From: JAUWGC01 sp963753055
Lineage (GTDB): Bacteria; Bacteroidota; Bacteroidia; Bacteroidales; B18-G4
Reading direction: 5' to 3'
Assembly: GCA_963753055.1 (NCBI GenBank)
Contig: CAVWAP010000001.1
Span: forward strand, 558,001-622,000
DNA: 64,000 nucleotides
The position numbers and the translations under genes are program-made. The notes beneath the pieces were generated by a model. The model was not told the DNA's origin. It searched no databases and saw only the letters and a list, made by a program, of their open reading frames with translations. Below are positions 23,338 to 32,445 of the stretch, piece after piece. Position 1 is the first letter of the stretch; the number at the start of each line of letters is the position of its first letter.

Positions 23338-24750
23338 TTATTTTGGGCCAACAAATGTAGCCTTGGCTTCCTCAATCAATTGATCGTTACTGTATACGCC
23401 AATGACGATCTCCATCTTACCCGGCTGAAGGTCTTCTTTATCAAGAATAATGAAAAAGACTGATTCTCCGACAGTCTGGCTTTTTACAATAATTTGCTGA
23501 CCGATGATTTTGATCTCTCCTTCATGTGACAGCAGCTTAACATTAATAGGCAGGTCCTCATTGGTTTTATTGACCATCTTGATGTTGTAAAGATTGCTGA
23601 ACTTACCATCTCCCTGGTCCTGGTACAACATTCCAGGTGCTCTTAATACCGTGGCCTCCAAAGATGATCGCGCTGTCAAAGCATAGCCTATCACACCAAG
23701 CAAAATGACAAGTACAACTGAGTAAGCTATAATCCTGGCATTAAATTTCAATGCGGTGCCTTCTGCAATAACCCTATCAGAAGCGTAACGGATCAAGCCT
23801 TTTGGTTGGTCGACGCTCTCCATCATGCTGTTACATGCATCAATGCAGCATGCACAGTTGATACATTCGAGCTGTGTGCCATTCCTGATATCTATGCCTG
23901 TTGGGCATACCTGGACGCATTGTGTGCAATTGATACAATGACCCTTACCTTCCTTGGTCCTGTCTTCACCCTTATGAAATGTGCCACGTGGGTCACCTCT
24001 CTGATAATCATAAGAGACCACTATGGAGTTTCTGTCTAACAAAACACCCTGCAGTCTGCCGTAGGGACAAACAATTGTGCAAACCTGCTCCCTGAACCAT
24101 GAAAAGATGAAATAGAATACCCCTGAAAATATTAACATTCCGGCCAGTCCACTGATCTGGTTCCGCGGATCATCAGTTATGATCTCAAATAGTCCTTCGA
24201 TACCAATGATGTAAGCAAGAAAGAAATTGCTGATCACAAAGGCAATGAGAAAAAAGACAGCATGCTTGATAACTTTTCTAAAGATTTTATTAAAGTTCCA
24301 GGGTTGTTTTGCCAGCTTTTTCTGGTGGTAGGCATCTCCCTCGATCCAGTATTCTATCCGTCTGAAAATGATCTCCATGAACACTGTTTGCGGACATGCC
24401 CAGCCACACCATAGCCTGCCATAAGTAACAGTAAACAGGATGATAAATACCATAAGGGCTACCATGGCAAGGAAGAAAAGATGGAAGTCCTGCGGCCAGA
24501 ACTGCACACCAAAGATGACTATTTTCCTTTCGATGAAGTTCAGCAGGAGCAGTTCCTGTCCATTGATTTTAATGAATGGTCCGGCGAAAAAGAAAACCAG
24601 CAGGATTAGCCCAAAAATATTTCGATAGGTAGTGAATTTGCCTTTAGGTTTTTTTGCATAAACCCAAACCCTTTTCCCTTTCTCATCAATAGTAGCCAGC
24701 GTGTCCCGGAACTTATCCTTGTCCAGTTCTTCTTTTTTAAATTGTACCAT
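23338..24750 (-). CDS. ccoG: Cytochrome c oxidase accessory protein CcoG
   Basis: CcoG (FixG/RdxA) is a membrane iron-sulfur protein required for cbb3 maturation, with cupric reductase activity reported for the family. The 470-residue protein has about five membrane helices in the first 350 residues, a CGWACPQTVFMEIIF motif near residue 115, an internal CTIVCPYGR and two ferredoxin-type 4Fe-4S sites (CINCTQCVQVCPTGID and CINCACCIDACN, about residues 270-305). The C-terminal 120 residues form the Ig-like FixG_C domain. It lies between ccoP and fixH. Confidence 0.95.
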   Translation of the reverse strand: MVQFKKEELDKDKFRDTLATIDEKGKRVWVYAKKPKGKFTTYRNIFGLILLVFFFAGPFIKINGQELLLLNFIERKIVIFGVQFWPQDFHLFFLAMVALMVFIILFTVTYGRLWCGWACPQTVFMEIIFRRIEYWIEGDAYHQKKLAKQPWNFNKIFRKVIKHAVFFLIAFVISNFFLAYIIGIEGLFEIITDDPRNQISGLAGMLIFSGVFYFIFSWFREQVCTIVCPYGRLQGVLLDRNSIVVSYDYQRGDPRGTFHKGEDRTKEGKGHCINCTQCVQVCPTGIDIRNGTQLECINCACCIDACNSMMESVDQPKGLIRYASDRVIAEGTALKFNARIIAYSVVLVILLGVIGYALTARSSLEATVLRAPGMLYQDQGDGKFSNLYNIKMVNKTNEDLPINVKLLSHEGEIKIIGQQIIVKSQTVGESVFFIILDKEDLQPGKMEIVIGVYSNDQLIEEAKATFVGPK

Positions 24751-24761
24751 GACCTCCCGTC

Positions 24762-25358
24762 TTAGCTGTCACATTTCTCACCCTGTGGCTCTTTTGGATT
24801 CGGAGGGTTGGTGCCCTTGAGTGTCAGGATAAAACTTGATACCTGTTGGATTTGCAATGGTGTCAACTGATCTTTCCAGGAGATCATACCCTTTGCTGGT
24901 ACACCAACAACAATGATATTGAATATATCATTGATACTGCAACCGTGGATCCAGAATTCATCCGTCATGTTTGGACCAACAAGACCCTGGCCCTGGGCCA
25001 GGTGGCATACTGCACATTGCTTATCATAAATCTCCTTGCCTGCCATTAAGCTTGCTTCATCAGCCAGCACAGTAACATTTTCGGCATTGATTACATTTGA
25101 CTCAGCTGATTTCTGGAAAATGACGCCTGCTTCAGCAATCTCTTTTTCATATTCCATGGTTTGCAGGTCGCCCCATCCCAACAGATGAAATCTTAATCCA
25201 TAAATTATTGCAATGACGATGGTGATATAAAAAAGCCACACCCACCATTTTGGTAATTTGTTATCCAGCTCCTGGATCCCGTCATAATCATGTCCAGATA
25301 ATAACTTGTCACCAGTAAGTTCGTCCTGTTCAAATTGACTTGCTTGGTTTGGTTCCAT
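24762..25358 (-). CDS. ccoP: cbb3-type cytochrome c oxidase subunit III (single heme)
   Basis: The 198-residue protein starts at ATG 25358 (MEPNQASQFEQ). The FixP_N region HDYDGIQELDNKLPKWWVWLFY with a membrane helix is followed by one cytochrome c domain, CAVCHLAQGQGLVGPNMTD at about residue 120, and a closing KGMISWKDQLTPLQIQQVSSFILTL with a Met ligand candidate. Proteobacterial CcoP has two c hemes in about 290 residues; here only one CxxCH exists, as is usual in Bacteroidota. It passes electrons to the CcoNO core. The gene lies between ccoQ and ccoG. Confidence 0.93.
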   Translation of the reverse strand: MEPNQASQFEQDELTGDKLLSGHDYDGIQELDNKLPKWWVWLFYITIVIAIIYGLRFHLLGWGDLQTMEYEKEIAEAGVIFQKSAESNVINAENVTVLADEASLMAGKEIYDKQCAVCHLAQGQGLVGPNMTDEFWIHGCSINDIFNIIVVGVPAKGMISWKDQLTPLQIQQVSSFILTLKGTNPPNPKEPQGEKCDS

Positions 25359-25380
25359 TTGATTAATATTTTGTGTTTTA

Positions 25381-25566
25381 CTATTCAAAATTTACATCAT
25401 CCTCATCTTCCAAAGGGATGTTTTTATAAGCATTGACACTGGCTTTATCCAGCTTCACTGTATGTATTAACATCACAGTAAAAAATGTGAAGAAGATTAT
25501 CAAGCCAATGATGGGGTATATTTCAACCCCGTCAATGCTTTCCAGGTAATGTATGACCAGTCTCAT
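25381..25566 (-). CDS. ccoQ: CcoQ-like small subunit of cbb3 oxidase
   Basis: The 61-residue protein has a single central membrane helix (YPIIGLIIFFTFFTVMLIHTV) and an acidic C-terminus (LEDEDDVNFE). Its place between ccoNO (two bases away) and ccoP, together with size and topology, identifies it as the CcoQ/FixQ-type subunit, which stabilises the complex. Sequence conservation in this family is low, so the call depends mostly on context. Confidence 0.82.
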   Translation of the reverse strand: MRLVIHYLESIDGVEIYPIIGLIIFFTFFTVMLIHTVKLDKASVNAYKNIPLEDEDDVNFE

Positions 25567-25568
25567 AG

Positions 25569-27701
25569 CTATTCAGTTTTATAAATATCCGTTCCCAGTC
25601 GCTGCAGGTAGGCAATTAAAGCAATGATCTCCTTATTTGGTGCACATTCAATGCCTGATTGTGCAAGGTTATCAGAGATTTGCTGTGCCTGCCTTAAGAG
25701 ATTGTCATTGGCTTTATCAGCGAATCCTTCAGCATATGGAGCACCGAAGTACTGCATGACATTGATCTTCCTGCTGGTTGTTTCCATATCCAGGTCATTT
25801 TCGATCAGCCATGGATAAGCAGGCATGATCGACTGCTCATTCAGTGATTGGGGACTAAGCATATGGTTATAATGCCAGGAGTTAGGTTTGTACATCTTGC
25901 CTGTTACCACACCTTCCCTGGCCAGGTCAGGCCCATTTCGTTTTGACCCGAACTGGAATGGGTGGTCATATACGAACTCGCCGGATTTAGAATAATCACC
26001 ATACCTTTCTGTTTCTGACCGGAAGGGTCTGACCATCTGGGAATGGCATGTGTAGCAGCCTTCCCTGACATAAATGTCACGTCCTTGCAACTCCAGGGGA
26101 GTATAGGGTTGTACACTAGAGATCGTTGGTACATTGGATTTGATCAGGTAGGTGGGTATGATCTCAACCAATCCACCGATAAGTATTGCAACCAGTGCGA
26201 GAATAAGAAACTGAACTGGCTTGCGCTCCAGCCACCTGTGCCAGCCTTCTCCGGCTGAACGTTTGCCGGCAATCCGTGCCATTGCTGGCGCTTCAGCATC
26301 TTCATTGTTGGCAAAGGATCCTGCTTTCACCGTCTTGAATATGTTGAACAAGAGCAGGAGTACACCTGAAATGTACAAGGCACCTCCCACAGCCCTGGCT
26401 GCGTACATCGGCATAATTTGCGTGACTGTCTCAAGGAAGTTAGGGTACTTCAGGAAGCCATCAGGAGTAAATTCTTTCCACATGAGGTATTGTACAACCG
26501 ATCCCCAGTATAGCGGAATAGCATAGATGATGATACCCAGCGTGCCAATCCAGAAGTGCGTGTTTGCCATCTTGATTGAATAGAGCTTGGTCCTGAATAT
26601 TTTTGGTATCAGCCAATACAGCATGCCGAAGGTCAGGAATCCGTTCCATCCCAGGGCTCCAACATGAGCATGTGCCACAGTCCAGTCGGTGAAGTGAGTA
26701 AAGGCATTGACTGTCTTTAACGACATCATCGGGCCTTCAAAGGTTGACATACCATAGGCTGTGACAGCCACAACGAAGAATTTTAGGACCGGATCCTCCC
26801 GAACCCTGTCCCAGGCCCCTCGAAGTGTAAGCAGGCCATTTACCATACCACCCCACGAAGGTGCGATCAGCATGATGGAAAAGACTGTGCCAAGTGTTTG
26901 TGCCCAATCCGGCAGTGATGAATAAAGCAGGTGGTGAGGACCAGCCCAGATATAAAGGAATATAAGTGACCAAAAGTGGATGATGGAAAGCTTATAGGAA
27001 TATACCGGGCGGTTAGCTGCCTTGGGAAGGTAGTAATACATCAGTCCAAGGTAAGGTGTTGTCAGGAAGAATGCCACAGCATTATGTCCATACCACCATT
27101 GTACCAGTGCATCCTGTACACCCGCGTAAATCGGATAGCTTTTAAACAGTGTAATAGGTATAGCTATTGAATTAACAATATGCAATACTGCAACTGTTAC
27201 GAATGTGGCAATATAGAACCAGATGGCAACATAAATATGCCTGGTCCTTCTTTTAATGATCGTGCCGAACATGTTCCATCCAAAAATGACCCAAATGATT
27301 GCAACTGCTACATCTATAGGCCATTCTAATTCTGCATATTCTTTACCTGTGGTAAAACCAAAAGCAAAAGTCAATGCTGCTGCAACAATGATGATTTGCC
27401 AACCCCAGAAATGAATGTAACTCAGGGTATCATTGAACATCCTTGCTTTACATAATCGCTGTAGTGAGTAGTATACACCGCAGAATATCCCATTGCCAAC
27501 GAAGGCGAAAATTACTGCATTGGTATGGATGGGCCGGATCCTTCCAAAGGTGGTATAGGAGATGTCCATGGTCAGCGACGGCCATACCATCTGGAGTGCC
27601 GCATAAAGACCAACCAACATCCCTATAATTCCCCAAAATATTGTTGCATATGCAAAATATTTGACGATCCTGTTGTCATAGGCAAATCTTTCCTGTTCCA
27701 T
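25569..27701 (-). CDS. ccoNO: cbb3-type cytochrome c oxidase, fused subunits I and II
   Basis: The 710-residue product joins CcoN (about residues 1-490, twelve or more helices) and CcoO (about 510-710) in one chain, a fusion common in Bacteroidota. CcoN shows HAHVGALGWNGF and the low-spin heme and CuB histidines in QWWYGHNAVAFFLTTPYLG and FIYIWAGPHHLLY-like segments. CcoO has one membrane helix and the heme c site CYTCHSQMVRPF (about residue 560). Start ATG 27701 (MEQERFAYD) is family-like; the open extension to 27797 overlaps ccoS and is rejected. The enzyme is a high-affinity proton-pumping terminal oxidase for low oxygen. Confidence 0.96.
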   Translation of the reverse strand: MEQERFAYDNRIVKYFAYATIFWGIIGMLVGLYAALQMVWPSLTMDISYTTFGRIRPIHTNAVIFAFVGNGIFCGVYYSLQRLCKARMFNDTLSYIHFWGWQIIIVAAALTFAFGFTTGKEYAELEWPIDVAVAIIWVIFGWNMFGTIIKRRTRHIYVAIWFYIATFVTVAVLHIVNSIAIPITLFKSYPIYAGVQDALVQWWYGHNAVAFFLTTPYLGLMYYYLPKAANRPVYSYKLSIIHFWSLIFLYIWAGPHHLLYSSLPDWAQTLGTVFSIMLIAPSWGGMVNGLLTLRGAWDRVREDPVLKFFVVAVTAYGMSTFEGPMMSLKTVNAFTHFTDWTVAHAHVGALGWNGFLTFGMLYWLIPKIFRTKLYSIKMANTHFWIGTLGIIIYAIPLYWGSVVQYLMWKEFTPDGFLKYPNFLETVTQIMPMYAARAVGGALYISGVLLLLFNIFKTVKAGSFANNEDAEAPAMARIAGKRSAGEGWHRWLERKPVQFLILALVAILIGGLVEIIPTYLIKSNVPTISSVQPYTPLELQGRDIYVREGCYTCHSQMVRPFRSETERYGDYSKSGEFVYDHPFQFGSKRNGPDLAREGVVTGKMYKPNSWHYNHMLSPQSLNEQSIMPAYPWLIENDLDMETTSRKINVMQYFGAPYAEGFADKANDNLLRQAQQISDNLAQSGIECAPNKEIIALIAYLQRLGTDIYKTE

Positions 27702-27705
27702 AAAA

Positions 27706-27924
27706 TTAATTATTGGTTTTTGGTTTATGAGAAGATTTCTTGCTTGATTTTTCTTTCGGTGGGATGGCATCGGAGCTGGTGTTTTTTCCATCTTCAAAAA
27801 GGATTCTTACGGAAGGGGTGTAATCATCATCATACTGGCCGTCACGAACAGACCATATAAAGGCAAACAGGAAACCGATTGCCACGATCACACTAAATCC
27901 CACGAGGACAAAAATTACGCTCAT
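27706..27924 (-). CDS. ccoS: cbb3 oxidase assembly protein CcoS
   Basis: The 72-residue protein starts at ATG 27924 (MSVIFVLVGFSVIVAIGFLF). One membrane helix is followed by the CcoS motif FIWSVRDGQYDD and a lysine- and serine-rich tail. CcoS is needed for insertion of cofactors into cbb3 oxidase. It is the first gene of the ccoS-NO-Q-P-G-H unit, with its promoter directly upstream, and lies four bases before ccoNO. Confidence 0.93.
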   Translation of the reverse strand: MSVIFVLVGFSVIVAIGFLFAFIWSVRDGQYDDDYTPSVRILFEDGKNTSSDAIPPKEKSSKKSSHKPKTNN

Positions 27925-27942
27925 TTCAGATGCTTCTATGAA

Positions 27943-27973
27943 CAAAAATATATTATAGCACCCAAATATTCAA
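27943..27973 (-). promoter_or_regulatory. Promoter of the ccoS-ccoNOQP operon
   Basis: TTG (27973-27971), a 20-bp spacer and TATTTTTG (27950-27943) on the minus strand match the Bacteroidota consensus. The predicted start is near 27936, giving a leader of about 12 bases before the ccoS ATG. Confidence 0.65.
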
Positions 27974-28004
27974 TTAATACATGTAAAATACAGGCCTTGA
28001 TATC

Positions 28005-28083
28005 TATTTAGAATTTATCTAAATAAAGCGATGCATGTTTTGAATTGTTTTATGGGTATTTAGGGTATATTATACCTAAATAC
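28005..28083. promoter_or_regulatory. Two inverted repeats with shared half-site upstream of ccoS
   Basis: TATTTAGA-N5-TCTAAATA (28005-28025) is a perfect inverted repeat about 43 bp upstream of the -33 element. GTATTTAGG-N10-CCTAAATAC (28056-28083) overlaps the ccoI stop codon. Both use the half-site TATTTAG. They could be activator sites for the cco promoter; the second could also act as an RNA hairpin after ccoI. No matching regulator was identified. Confidence 0.45.
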
Positions 28084-30475
28084 TTTCTTTTCTGGCCATC
28101 AATATCGTAGCAAGGGTTACAAATGCTACCACACTAACTGAGCTTAGGGGCATAAGAATGGCAGAAATTATTGGGGTGAGCAGCCCCATAGCTGCAAAAG
28201 AGATTCCAACAATATTATACAGGAAGGAAATAGCAAAACTCACCTTCACAATATTCATTGAAATTTTAGTGAACCTGATATACTTAGCAAGGTTATCAAA
28301 CCTGTTGGCATCCAGGATGGCATCACAGGCAGGGGAGAAATGGTATATATTATCCGCAATAGTAATGCCAACATCACTTTCCTTCAAGGCTCCGGCATCA
28401 TTTAATCCATCACCAATCATAATAACCACCTTTCCATCAGATTTTAATTTTTCTACATAACCATGCTTATCAGAAGGCGATTGCTTGAAATTCAAATATT
28501 TCTCATCTTTAAAAAGGGGCAGAAGGTTAGGCTTTTCTGAATCATTATCTCCTGATAATAGGTGTAAGTCGTATTCTTTACCCAGATCATTTAGTACTTT
28601 TTTCAATCCGGGCCTGTATTTGTTTTTGATAGTGAGATGCCCAAGGACTTTATTATTTATGGAGACCCAGACCTTGGTCGTATAGGTTTTGGATTCACTG
28701 ATGCTACCCGTAACAAATTTTTCAGATCCAATCTTGATCTTATGCCCCCTGACAATCCCTCTTATCCCTAAAGCCGGGATCTCCTGGAATTGTATTACAT
28801 CGTCAATCTGATCTGCTGATATTGACATATAGATTGCAGCGCTGAGGGGGTGTGTAGAATGCCTGACAAGGGATTTAACAAGTGCAAATTGATCTGGGGT
28901 AAGGAGGATATTTTCTGTGCTTACTTCAAATTCATCATTCTGAGTGATCGTACCGGTCTTATCCAGCACCACCGTGCTGATCTTACTGAGGTTTTCAATC
29001 ACTTCAGTTTTCTTAAGATAAAATCCTTTTCGCCCAAAAATTCTCATTGCACTACCAAACGCAAATGGAATTGTTAATGCGAGTGCACATGGACAGGCTA
29101 CGATCAATACAGATGTGAAAGCATTCATGGCCACATCAGCATCCAGGATCAACCATATTATTCCAGTTGATATGGCAATGACAATAATTATAATCGTAAA
29201 ATACTGGCTGATTACATTGATTAATGAAGTCAGCCTTGAATCCTGCCCATAGGAATGCATATCCTGGTTCCAGAGTTCAGTCAGATAGCTTTGTGAAACC
29301 TCTTTTTCGACTATCAGTTCTATTGCACTGCCAAGCTGTCGGCCACCTGCAAACACATGGTCTTTAAGGCTCTTGGAAACCGGTGCGGATTCCCCGCTGA
29401 CAAAGCTATAATCGATATTAGCGTCTCCTTTTACCAGTATGGAATCTGCCGGAATGAGTTCCTGGTTTCTTACTACAATGCGGTTGCCCACCTTAAGGCT
29501 TTTAAGAGGTATTGTCGTTTCTTCGTTATCGTCAGTTATCACCGTTACAGCAACAGGAAAATAGGATTTATAATCCCTCTCAAAAGATAAGGCCTGGTAT
29601 GTCTTACCCTGGTACCATTTACCGATCAACAGAAAAAATACCAGGCCGGAGAGAGAATCCATATACCCTGCTCCGGTCCCTGAAAGGATCTCATAGGCAC
29701 TGCGTGTAAATAATACGATGATTCCCAATGCGATGGGTACATCGATGTTGATGATTTTCTTTTTCAGCCCCTTATACGCTGATACCAGGTAATCTGAAGC
29801 AGCATAAAACATGACTGGCAATGAAAATATCAGGTTCAGGTATGAAAACTTCTCCCTGATCAGCACCTCAATATCATTTGAAACTGACAGGTATTCAGGA
29901 AAACTGAAAAGCATGATATTGCCAAAACAAAATCCAGCTACACCAAGCTGATAATAGATCTTCCTGTTGGCCTTCGACTTCGATTTATCACCCAGGTCAT
30001 CCAGGGTAATTTGAGGTACATAATTAATGGATACCAGGAGCTCTACGAGCTTTCTCAGGGAAATCACTTCATCCTGAAAGGTGATGGTAACTTCTTTCTT
30101 AACAAAGTGCACGCTGGCATTTACAATGCCTTTCTCCAGCTTATGAAGGTTTTCGAGCAGCCATATGCAGGAACTGCAATGGATTGAAGGAATGAAAAGC
30201 TTTATTTTACTGATCCCGCCATCAGAGAAATCATAAAGCTGCTGCTTGATCTCTTCATTATCCAGGTAGGCATACTTATTACCAATTTCCTGGGTTTTTA
30301 TCCTGATGCCCGGAAACTGGTCTATATTGTAGTATTCACAGGCGTCACTGCCACTCAGTATCTCATATACCGTCCTGCAGCCATAACAGCAAAAAGGCTT
30401 GTCGTCATACATCACCGGGTTAGGCCCGCAGTCCTCCCCGCAATGGTAGCATGGTATGTTTTCGTTATTGGCCAA
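28076..30475 (-). CDS. ccoI: cbb3-linked copper P-type ATPase CcoI/FixI
   Basis: CcoI exports copper across the inner membrane for insertion into cbb3 oxidase. The 799-residue protein starts with a Cys-rich metal-binding region (CYHCGEDC, then FCCYGC), followed by an HMA domain with CSSC (about residue 98), eight membrane helices, the transport motif CPCAL (about 460), the phosphorylation site DKTGT (about 507) and the hinge GDGLNDAGAL (about 695). The start is a TTG at 30475; no ATG lies in frame upstream, and the next internal Met would remove the first CxxC. A 68-bp perfect copy of its 5' part lies at 35054-35121. It forms a unit upstream of ccoS. Confidence 0.95.
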   Translation of the reverse strand: MANNENIPCYHCGEDCGPNPVMYDDKPFCCYGCRTVYEILSGSDACEYYNIDQFPGIRIKTQEIGNKYAYLDNEEIKQQLYDFSDGGISKIKLFIPSIHCSSCIWLLENLHKLEKGIVNASVHFVKKEVTITFQDEVISLRKLVELLVSINYVPQITLDDLGDKSKSKANRKIYYQLGVAGFCFGNIMLFSFPEYLSVSNDIEVLIREKFSYLNLIFSLPVMFYAASDYLVSAYKGLKKKIINIDVPIALGIIVLFTRSAYEILSGTGAGYMDSLSGLVFFLLIGKWYQGKTYQALSFERDYKSYFPVAVTVITDDNEETTIPLKSLKVGNRIVVRNQELIPADSILVKGDANIDYSFVSGESAPVSKSLKDHVFAGGRQLGSAIELIVEKEVSQSYLTELWNQDMHSYGQDSRLTSLINVISQYFTIIIIVIAISTGIIWLILDADVAMNAFTSVLIVACPCALALTIPFAFGSAMRIFGRKGFYLKKTEVIENLSKISTVVLDKTGTITQNDEFEVSTENILLTPDQFALVKSLVRHSTHPLSAAIYMSISADQIDDVIQFQEIPALGIRGIVRGHKIKIGSEKFVTGSISESKTYTTKVWVSINNKVLGHLTIKNKYRPGLKKVLNDLGKEYDLHLLSGDNDSEKPNLLPLFKDEKYLNFKQSPSDKHGYVEKLKSDGKVVIMIGDGLNDAGALKESDVGITIADNIYHFSPACDAILDANRFDNLAKYIRFTKISMNIVKVSFAISFLYNIVGISFAAMGLLTPIISAILMPLSSVSVVAFVTLATILMARKESI

Positions 30476-30500
30476 CGGTAATGTGTCGTTATAATGAGGG

Positions 30501-30508
30501 CAAATATA
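30501..30508 (-). promoter_or_regulatory. Candidate -7 element of ccoI
   Basis: TATATTTG on the minus strand, 25 bases upstream of the TTG start, matches TAnnTTTG exactly. A -33 TTG at the right distance is not seen. Confidence 0.4.
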
Positions 30509-30545
30509 GGATAAATCGTGTAACGGGTTGCGGGTTGTGGATTAC

Positions 30546-30688
30546 TTGATTTATCGATGTATTTTGCATATCTTTATGAGTAGAGCGAACCAAAACCCCA
30601 ATCCATCATGAAACGCATTACCCCCCCCAATTTAATCATCGCATTAATTTCATTGATGATAATCAGGTTCTTGAGTCTCATAAAGTAA
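30546..30688 (+). promoter_or_regulatory. Duplicated promoter and leader ORF (copy 1)
   Basis: TTG (30546-30548), 20 bp, TATCTTTA (30569-30576) is followed by a 26-codon ORF (30608-30688) starting MKRITPPNLI and ending TAA. The same promoter, spacer and start of the coding sequence recur at 32784-32880. The short ORF looks like the stump of a signal peptide; a mononucleotide C run lies inside it. It may be a remnant or a leader for the T9SS gene that starts at 30722. Confidence 0.5.
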
Positions 30689-30721
30689 TCATATCAAGGT
30701 AAGAATTGGAAGAATAATTAA

Positions 30722-32278
30722 ATGAGAAACAGGTTAATATATCATTTGTTTTTTCTGATCTTAGTCAGTCAATTTTATATTGTTAAATCATATGCGCAAG
30801 ATTATTTTAACCTCCGATTGTCATTTTGTCATCCATCAATTTGGAATACTTCAAATTCTGTACTTCCTCAAAACGATGGCTATGTAATAGTAGGTAGCAC
30901 AGGAGCACCTGAGAATTTCTACTGGCATAGAATAGGCGTACTCAAAGTTGATTATCAGGGGAATGAACAGTGGGTGAAAACAATTGGAAGTGAAACAGAA
31001 GAGTATTATGGAGGATACCCTGGCTCAACAAAGGCCCTACAAGATTCAGATTACTTATTTGTAGGGTCAAAGGGATGTTACTCCAATGATTTGTTTTATC
31101 ATAAAGGGTTGCTAATAAAGTTTGATTCAAACTGGGATGTAAAATGGATAAAGGATTATGGAGTCAATTCCATTGTTGTAGATACTTCCATTACGTTTTT
31201 CCAATTCGATATATGTTCTGACAATTCCTTTATAATAACAGGTTATGAGTATTATTTTGGGTCTTATAGTGTACCTATTCTTAAAAAGATTACTAGTGAA
31301 GGCATCATGCAATGGACTAAAAGATTTCCAAGTAATGTGGTCCATGAAGGAAGAAGCGTTGCAACAACAAGCGATAGCGGTTTTGTGATAGGGACTTACA
31401 GGTACACTTCAGGACAACCATATACTGCAGATCCGATAATATATAAGACCGATAGCCTGGGTAATATTGAATGGACCAAAAACCTGGGAGGACCATATAT
31501 GGACTATTATCCTACGGTTAAAATGGCTCCTGATGGTAGTATTATAGTAGCTACTTGTTATGCCGATTCGATGCTATCACCTGATAGATCTTATCGTAGA
31601 ATAAATTTAATTAACCTGGATAATAACGGAAATATCATTTGGAATAAAAAGTATGGGAAAAGTACAATAAAAAACTATCTTTCCAACATTGAAATTACAA
31701 ATGACAACGAATACATTTGCACTGGATTAATTTATACAATAGAAGAACCAGAAATATCAGGATGGATATTTAAAACTAAAACAAACGGGGATAGTATTTG
31801 GTATAGAACCTATGAACACATTAATGGAAAAGATAGCGAGAATATACTGTATGATATAAAACTGACAATTGATAATGGGTTTATCTCATGTGGATATATT
31901 TATCCTTTACCTCCTGATACAGGCAGACAGGATATTTGGTTGCTAAAATTAGACAGTGTAGGGTGCGATACCCCTGGTTGTGATCCGACCGTTGGCATTA
32001 GAGATTATCAAATCTGTCATAGAAGAGTTGATAAAATGGTCATCTACCCAAATCCTGCATCGAACATAATTCATGTTCGATGTTCAATGGACCATGTTCC
32101 AGGTTCCATATTGATTTACGATTTGTTTGGCAGAAAGATAGAAGAGATTACAATTCCAAAAGGACAAGACCAGATCCAAATCAACATCTCCTCCTACCCC
32201 CAGGGAATATATATCACTGTGTTGAGAGATTCGAAGGGGATAATTGGCCGGAAGAAGTTTGTGGTGACGAGACCATGA
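30722..32278 (+). CDS. T9SS-sorted secreted protein with delta-60-like repeats (copy 1)
   Basis: The 518-residue protein has a signal peptide (MRNRLIYHLFFLILVSQFYI). Residues 40-430 hold about seven repeats of roughly 55 residues with the pattern GxVIVGS ... VLKVDxxGNxxWxKTIG, as in predicted beta-propellers of many secreted Bacteroidota proteins. The last 80 residues form a T9SS type A sorting domain (IYPNPASNIIHV to KKFVV). A 168-bp part of this domain (32041-32208) is almost identical in DNA to 34618-34785 in the next cargo gene. The gene is AT-richer than the respiratory genes around it, suggesting a separate history. Ligand or substrate is unknown. Confidence 0.88.
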   Translation: MRNRLIYHLFFLILVSQFYIVKSYAQDYFNLRLSFCHPSIWNTSNSVLPQNDGYVIVGSTGAPENFYWHRIGVLKVDYQGNEQWVKTIGSETEEYYGGYPGSTKALQDSDYLFVGSKGCYSNDLFYHKGLLIKFDSNWDVKWIKDYGVNSIVVDTSITFFQFDICSDNSFIITGYEYYFGSYSVPILKKITSEGIMQWTKRFPSNVVHEGRSVATTSDSGFVIGTYRYTSGQPYTADPIIYKTDSLGNIEWTKNLGGPYMDYYPTVKMAPDGSIIVATCYADSMLSPDRSYRRINLINLDNNGNIIWNKKYGKSTIKNYLSNIEITNDNEYICTGLIYTIEEPEISGWIFKTKTNGDSIWYRTYEHINGKDSENILYDIKLTIDNGFISCGYIYPLPPDTGRQDIWLLKLDSVGCDTPGCDPTVGIRDYQICHRRVDKMVIYPNPASNIIHVRCSMDHVPGSILIYDLFGRKIEEITIPKGQDQIQINISSYPQGIYITVLRDSKGIIGRKKFVVTRP

Positions 32279-32445
32279 ATCATAGCGCCATGTTCAAAGC
32301 CTGCCTTCCGGACAGGCAGGTTCGAGGCTCAAGGTTTCCATTTAATTTGAACATTGTCCATAGAACATGACGCTGTGGTGCGTGGTGCATGGAACGCGAG
32401 ATATCATTTTTGCTATTTTCACTAAAACCTTTATTTAGCTTCTTG

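Noticed and set aside
28056..28083. The inverted repeat over the ccoI stop as a rho-independent terminator
   Set aside because: The stem is AT-rich and not followed by a T-run on the minus strand; a protein site or weak processing hairpin is as likely.
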